From Monocercomonoides exilis (taxonomy: Eukaryota; Preaxostyla; Oxymonadida; Polymastigidae): a DNA stretch of 64,000 bases. Position 1 is the stretch's first letter. Each line of letters begins with the position of its first letter. Under the pieces are notes generated by a model. That model was given only the letters and a program-made list of their open reading frames with translations. It was not told the DNA's origin and ran no database searches. Below are positions 59,640-64,000 of the stretch, piece after piece. The DNA lies in assembly GCA_001643675.2 (NCBI GenBank), contig LSRY02000039.1, positions 488,501 through 552,500 on the forward strand. The letters run 5' to 3'. The translations under genes and the position numbers were made by a program.

Positions 59640-60625
59640 ACTGCTGCAGTGCAGCCTCCCGGGGGGTTGATGGCAATAACATTCAACTGGTGAGAGAAGT
59701 GGGAGAAGAATGGTGGTGGAGAAGCCTCAGGCGCTGTGGAGTCCCAGATTGGATCATTTCCGTGAAGAAGGAGAGCATTGCCAAGACTCCATGGACTCTA
59801 TTCACATCTGGCTTCGCACTCTTTAGCCGAGAATTGGAAGAGTTGAAGCTTAGGTCGTTCCAAAAATATTTCGATGTATGGACAATGGATTGCGCAAATT
59901 GACTTTTATCCATGAGGGACAAAGGTGGAAAATATTCCTGCCTGTGTGCTAAACATTCAGCGATTTCACTCTTTTCCAAGACTGTATGTTGCAAGGAATT
60001 GAGTTATGTGAGTTTAATTAGTACAACATTTCAATCGTTCTCATTTTCCCAGACGCATTGAAAGCCTTTCACAAAGATGGAGAGCCCAAACATTGTGCAA
60101 CTGTATTACGAAAACAACGAACTGAACGAATATCTTTCTTTTTTTGAACAAACGTTAAAATGTTTAATATTTGAAAAACTGTTCACTTCCTATTGATTCC
60201 AACAGCTCGAGCAGATATTTGTGGTAAATTCCATATTTGAAGATGAAGCGATCTATTTGTCCACAAGACTCAAGACTTCCAGATCCAGGTATACATTACG
60301 GTTCCATTCCAAGAGGAGGATCACAAGCGAAATAGTCCAGAAAGAGCCATTATCACACTTTGGGATAAAGTCAAAACAACGTACGAAAATAGATATACGT
60401 TCCTCCTCAACACAACGCACCATTCACCGTCAACTACGAAGGGAATATGAACGCTTGCTGGAATCGGGATACTGAAAGCAGGGGTTTTTGAGTGATATCT
60501 GTCATATACAATAAAGCACGCATCAATATCCAAACTAGCGTCAAATGGGATCCAGGAGGTGTGCATAGCCAAGCACGCTCGCCTATCAACTATTACTCAC
60601 TTTCCATCCAGATCATTCAATGAAG
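59640..60625 (+). pseudogene. Tyrosine-recombinase-like domain of the DIRS-type element, decayed
   Basis: After QPPGGLMAITFNW the next frame gives VGEEWWWRSLRRCGVPDWII and FTSGFALFSRELEELKLRSF, like the N-terminal DNA-binding part of these recombinases. Around 60205-60620 one frame gives TARADICGKF, DFQIQVYITVPFQEEDHKRN, LLNTTHHSPSTTKG and, after stops, HASISKLASNGIQEVCIAKH followed by ARLSTIT. This resembles the box with the catalytic Arg/His of tyrosine recombinases. The H-x-x-R motif is degraded and I cannot point to the catalytic Tyr. Confidence 0.5.
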
Positions 60626-60849
60626 TGAACCTGGAAAGCCGGATGGACCACGTGCTCCTTGCCTCAGAATAAAATTGTTTTCAACAGGAAGTGCACACAG
60701 TCATGAAGATGGGCCGCATTCCCCAGTAGATAGAGTGCATTCCCTTTCGTGCAACTCAGCAAACAACGACAGACATTCACTGTTCTTGTTAAATGTTAAT
60801 TCTTTTTGAATATTTAAAAACAAAAAAAATATATTTTTAATGAATGTTA

Positions 60850-61119
60850 GGGGAAAAATATAATGCTTCAGTTATTTTCATTGAAAAATTATGCACTTTT
60901 CATTGAATTCTTTTATAACAAAAAACACAAATAAAATATGTCCATTTTTTTGACATTTGTGAAATGTTGAAATGCTTTATGTTTTGATTTCAACAATACC
61001 TGTTTACGGATATGAATATCAAATTTATTTTGAAATCTGAGAAAGCGAAATAAAGTTATGAGCGAAAAAAATTATTTTTGCTTTGTGCAATAAAAGCTTG
61101 AAAGTCCTTATTTTCCCCC
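60850..61119. mobile_element. MITE-like dispersed repeat, family B, copy 2
   Basis: Ends are GGGGAAAAATATAATGCTTC and ...GAAAGTCCTTATTTTCCCCC, roughly inverted. It has the same length and orientation as 455-722 and is alike almost throughout (ATTATGCACTTTTCATTGAA, GTTTTGATTTCAACAATACC). It is non-coding. Confidence 0.55.
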
Positions 61120-61439
61120 ATTTTTTTTTAATCTTATTTTTTAATGAAATGCAAGATTTCATTCGTTTGAAAAAAACGTTCAACATTTCAATGTTTCACA
61201 TAGAGAAATCGATTGCAGAAGATCAAAATAAACTGGCATTCTGTCGATGTTCATTATTCCCCATTCACCTCCCTTTGTTTGTCTCATTTTTTTTGCACAT
61301 GTAAGCTGCAATGATTTGTTGTAAAATTTCACAATTTCAATAACTTTTTCAAAGCTTTCTTTGAAGATCTGCATGATTGAAGGAGTTTTGTGAAAATCAT
61401 TCACAAGTCCACTTTCTTTAAAAGCAGAAAAAAAAGTTT

Positions 61440-62480
61440 AATCGATGAAGAAACTTGCAGAATGGAATTCACTGCAACCCATAATAGTTGTTCCACCATA
61501 TCTTATGTTGGACCAGATTTTTCTTGTTGAGTCTGAAGCATCCAAAGAGAGAATATAAACAAATCCAATGACTGCAGCAAATGTGTTGTATTCGGAGGAA
61601 AGACCAAGAGGAAAATATTTTCATTGGCAAGTCAAGTCAATACATTATCTGACATGTGGATTCGGCAACTATCAAACATTAACACAGCCTGTGCATGTTT
61701 ATCTGGCAAAATCATTCTTTTGATGTTGATATGAGGAATGAGAACTTTCTCAATTCAGTTTTCATACAATTCCTTTGCGAAATAAGACGAATTTCCAATA
61801 TCTTCACAACCATGAATTCCAGTTTGATAACCTAGAGAATGAAAGGTTCTAATGTTGAATGGTTTTTGTACGAGAAAACAAGGAGGAACAGAAGTTCCAT
61901 CAAGCGAAATCCAATGGAGCAATGAAATCCTTTTTTCTCTTTTGTCCACAGGTTTACAATCAATTTCACGATTTTCATTTTGTCCAACAATAAGGTTCAC
62001 CTTTCTTGTATCTTCATAGGCATGATAACCTAATTCATCAGCACAAAAAATCTTTGAAGAATATTTTCCATTCACACATTGAGTCAAATGATTTTTCCAG
62101 GTAATAATGCTTTGTTCCAAAATTTTCATCCTTTTTTCGTCTCTCACACTTAAAGAGACTACCATCAATATTTCGATATTCCTTTTCATGAATGAAGAAT
62201 GTAAATTGTGAAAAGGCGTTTTATTACAAACTTTCGCAACAACGGCTCTTTGTGTTTTCGGTGTGATTTGCTTTCTTTAATTTCTCAAATTTTTTTGAAT
62301 TTCCATGACTAGTTTTTCTTGTTTCGGAGTCATCAACATGTTCTTTTTCTCAGGAACCTTTTTTCTCATATATCCTGTTCGAATCTTGCAAACAAGGCTC
62401 GGCGTGCAGTTCAGCGCCTTTGAAATATGTATATTTAAAGGAATTTTTTTAAAATTATTGTTTAACAGGCGTTGAAGAAG
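61440..62480 (-). pseudogene. Pogo/Tigger-type transposase, different subfamily, decayed
   Basis: On the minus strand, from about 62440: an HTH-like start (HISKALNCTPSLVCKIRTGY), MLMTPKQEKLVMEIQKNLRN, then IFCADELGYHAYEDTRKVNL (first catalytic Asp), LLHWISLDGTSVPPCFLVQK, GCEDIGNSSYFAKELYEN, a TGA, AVLMFDSCRIHMSDNV (second catalytic Asp) and NTFAAVIGFVYILSLD to about 61440. The order fits DDE_1 transposases of the pogo/Tigger/jerky group but differs from the copies at 7089 and 25400. At least one TAA and two TGA codons lie in the frame. No inverted ends were found. Confidence 0.65.
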
Positions 62481-63514
62481 GAACGAATTAATGAAGCTTT
62501 TGTTTTTGAAGTGTTTCGAGACAAGATGGATGAAATGAACTGTTAATCAAATTTTGGAATGAATCCTATTAAAACTGTTTCAAATTAAGATAAATTAAAA
62601 GTTGATAATTCCAAAGGAATTTTTATTTTTAAGATTGACAAATCTGTTCAACTGAAACAACCATTTAAATTATATAATTACAGTTGCCAACTTTTATCAA
62701 TTAACATGAATAGTGAGTGACCGTCCAACTATCTATATTTTTGTGAATTTTTTAATCAAAAAACGTATTTTTTCTAACATTCTTTTCCTTTTCGGTGTTG
62801 AATTCTCACAATTGAAAATTGCTCCTGTGAAATATTTTTTTTTTTCTTTCTTGTTAAAACTTCTGAAAAGAAACAAGATATTTTCACAATAGTTTTTAAT
62901 TGTCTTTTAATCATTAAACATTATATCGAAAAGAATTGAATTGGAATAAAAGTTTTGTCATTTTCTCGATTGATGATCCTCATAAGTTTTCTCCTCTTTC
63001 AATTTTCACTTTATTTCGATCTTTATCACTGTAAACAAATACGTTAAGAAGGAATTTTTATTCATTTTGTTTCATTAACGAGAATTTCAAAGAGAAATGT
63101 CAAACACAAAAAGAGATAAATACAAACAGTTAGCGAAATATTCACCACAATCCAAACAGCCAATAGTAACTTCAAAAAATCAAATTTTGCATTATGTCAC
63201 ACATGCACAACGAAATGCATTGAGAAGCACTCAAAGATTCTTGAACAAGCTGACGCTCAGCAATAAAAAAAAATAGATTGCAATGTTTCACATATTCATT
63301 GAATGAATGTGGGAAATTGCATATCTGCAAAATAGAAAAGCATGCATTAACTATTTATGATTGAAAGAAAACAATGAAGCATTCCTAAAATAATCATCAA
63401 CATTGAAAAACTACATATAGAGACGAAAATACATATTTCAAACATATTGACTGGATTTTTCACACAAGAACAACATAATCTGCATGGAAAACATATCTGG
63501 AAAAAAATACATAC
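62481..63514. other. AT-rich stretch, no gene seen
   Basis: No protein-like open frame and no defined repeat before the hexamer tract. Confidence 0.5.
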
Positions 63515-63604
63515 ACAAACACAAACACAAACACAAACACAAACACAAACACAAACACAAACACAAACACAAACACAAACACAAACACAAACACAAACAC
63601 AAAC
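63515..63604. repeat. ACAAAC hexamer tandem repeat, 15 units
   Basis: Ninety bases of perfect ACAAAC units. Frames across it give Val-Phe or Thr-Gln runs and are not genes. Nothing suggests a telomere: the unit is unlike TTAGGG-type repeats. Confidence 0.95.
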
Positions 63605-64000
63605 AAAATACAATTCCAAACACGCAAAAATACAAAAATAATAATCTTGTTTTTTGAGGTGAAATACATACAAACTCAAATGAAATGCATTAACAACAAA
63701 ACAAATCCATTGACTCAATCATCCAGCCACAAAATACATCACGATTCGAAAATCGCTCTTTCCATTCATGAATCATAAATCAACTTCATTTTTTCAAATA
63801 TTTTTTCTTTTCTCTTTTGTGAGAAAAAAAAAAGGCGAATATTTTAGCTAATGAATCACTTTTTGAAGATGAAGCTCTTCCACAAACTTCATTCAACATT
63901 CAACACTTAAAAAGAGTTCATCACAAGCGTATGCTCAGAATCCTGTATTTGTTCTCCTTTCTCGCTTATTCACAAACGCAGACAATCATTTGTCCAAACA
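63605..64000. other. AT-rich end of window, no gene seen
   Basis: Only short chance frames. Confidence 0.4.

Larger units (their letters stand above)
53650..60640 (+). mobile_element. DIRS-type (tyrosine-recombinase) retrotransposon, decayed and split
   Basis: Domain order on the plus strand: a Pro/Ser/Gln-rich leader (53700-54060) that may be a Gag remnant, reverse transcriptase plus start of RNase H (54480-55805), end of RNase H with IHIPGEKNTTEDAL (59161 onward), and a tyrosine-recombinase-like part (about 59640-60625). This order is that of DIRS/Ngaro-type elements. The RNase H domain is split by a 3.3-kb segment with inverted ends (55800-59098). I could not identify the element's own terminal or internal repeats, so the outer limits are approximate. 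This whole stretch is less AT-rich than its flanks. Confidence 0.75.

Noticed and set aside
63515-63604. Telomeric repeat
   Set aside because: The unit ACAAAC does not resemble known TTAGGG-type repeats and is embedded in ordinary AT-rich sequence on both sides.
63347-63718. Frames with Val-Phe or Cys-Val runs
   Set aside because: They are translations of the ACAAAC hexamer repeat.
1-64000. Streblomastix-type code with TAA/TAG as Gln for the host genome
   Set aside because: The 2440-codon gene at 32097-40069 has no TAA or TAG among its many Gln codons, and the intact Tc1 transposase ends in TAA. The TAA pattern in broken frames is kept as a finding only.
1-64000. tRNA, rRNA genes and CRISPR arrays
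   Set aside because: I looked for TTCGA-type T-loops, cloverleaf-like GC-rich segments and regularly spaced repeats and saw none I could support.

Overview
The window looks like a stretch of nuclear genome from a protist of the oxymonad type, close to Monocercomonoides. The DNA is AT-rich with many homopolymer runs. Introns are short (about 50-90 bp, a few near 200 bp) with GT-AG ends. Two protein families present, large beta-helix-like surface proteins with a C-terminal membrane anchor and a three-exon helical-repeat protein, are ones I associate with Monocercomonoides paralogue families. This is recall; no search was run. The standard genetic code fits the longest native gene.

Layout. 1-31.7 kb is a transposon graveyard. 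It holds three ISXO2/IS1595-like transposase copies, two pogo-type (DDE_1) copies, one decayed and one intact Tc1-type (DDE_3) element, a Helitron-type helicase scrap, a transposase-like pseudogene with an HGKS...VDG motif, at least seven members of a ~256-bp MITE family, a 450-bp MITE, a decayed ubiquitin-specific protease and a decayed surface-protein gene. 25.0-31.7 kb is a stack: a pogo element carrying a nested 2.5-kb TIR element, directly abutting an intact Tc1 element at a shared TA.

32.1-40.1 kb is a six-exon gene for a predicted 2440-residue Ser-rich, coiled-coil protein. 40.1-45.4 kb is decayed or unrecognised coding sequence with strong purine strand asymmetry. 45.5-53.2 kb is a host island: a three-exon helical-repeat gene (+), a surface-protein gene (-) with two in-frame TAA codons, and a broken second copy of the helical-repeat gene (+).

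53.7-60.6 kb is a decayed DIRS-type retrotransposon (reverse transcriptase, RNase H, tyrosine recombinase) whose RNase H is split by a 3.3-kb segment with inverted ends that carries a surface-protein gene fragment. 60.8-64 kb holds a MITE, a pogo-type pseudogene and a hexamer repeat.

The most interesting pattern is that two different TIR-bounded segments without their own transposase (26950-29460 and about 55800-59098) carry host gene fragments inside other transposons. This resembles Pack-type gene capture and could help reshuffle the surface-protein repertoire.
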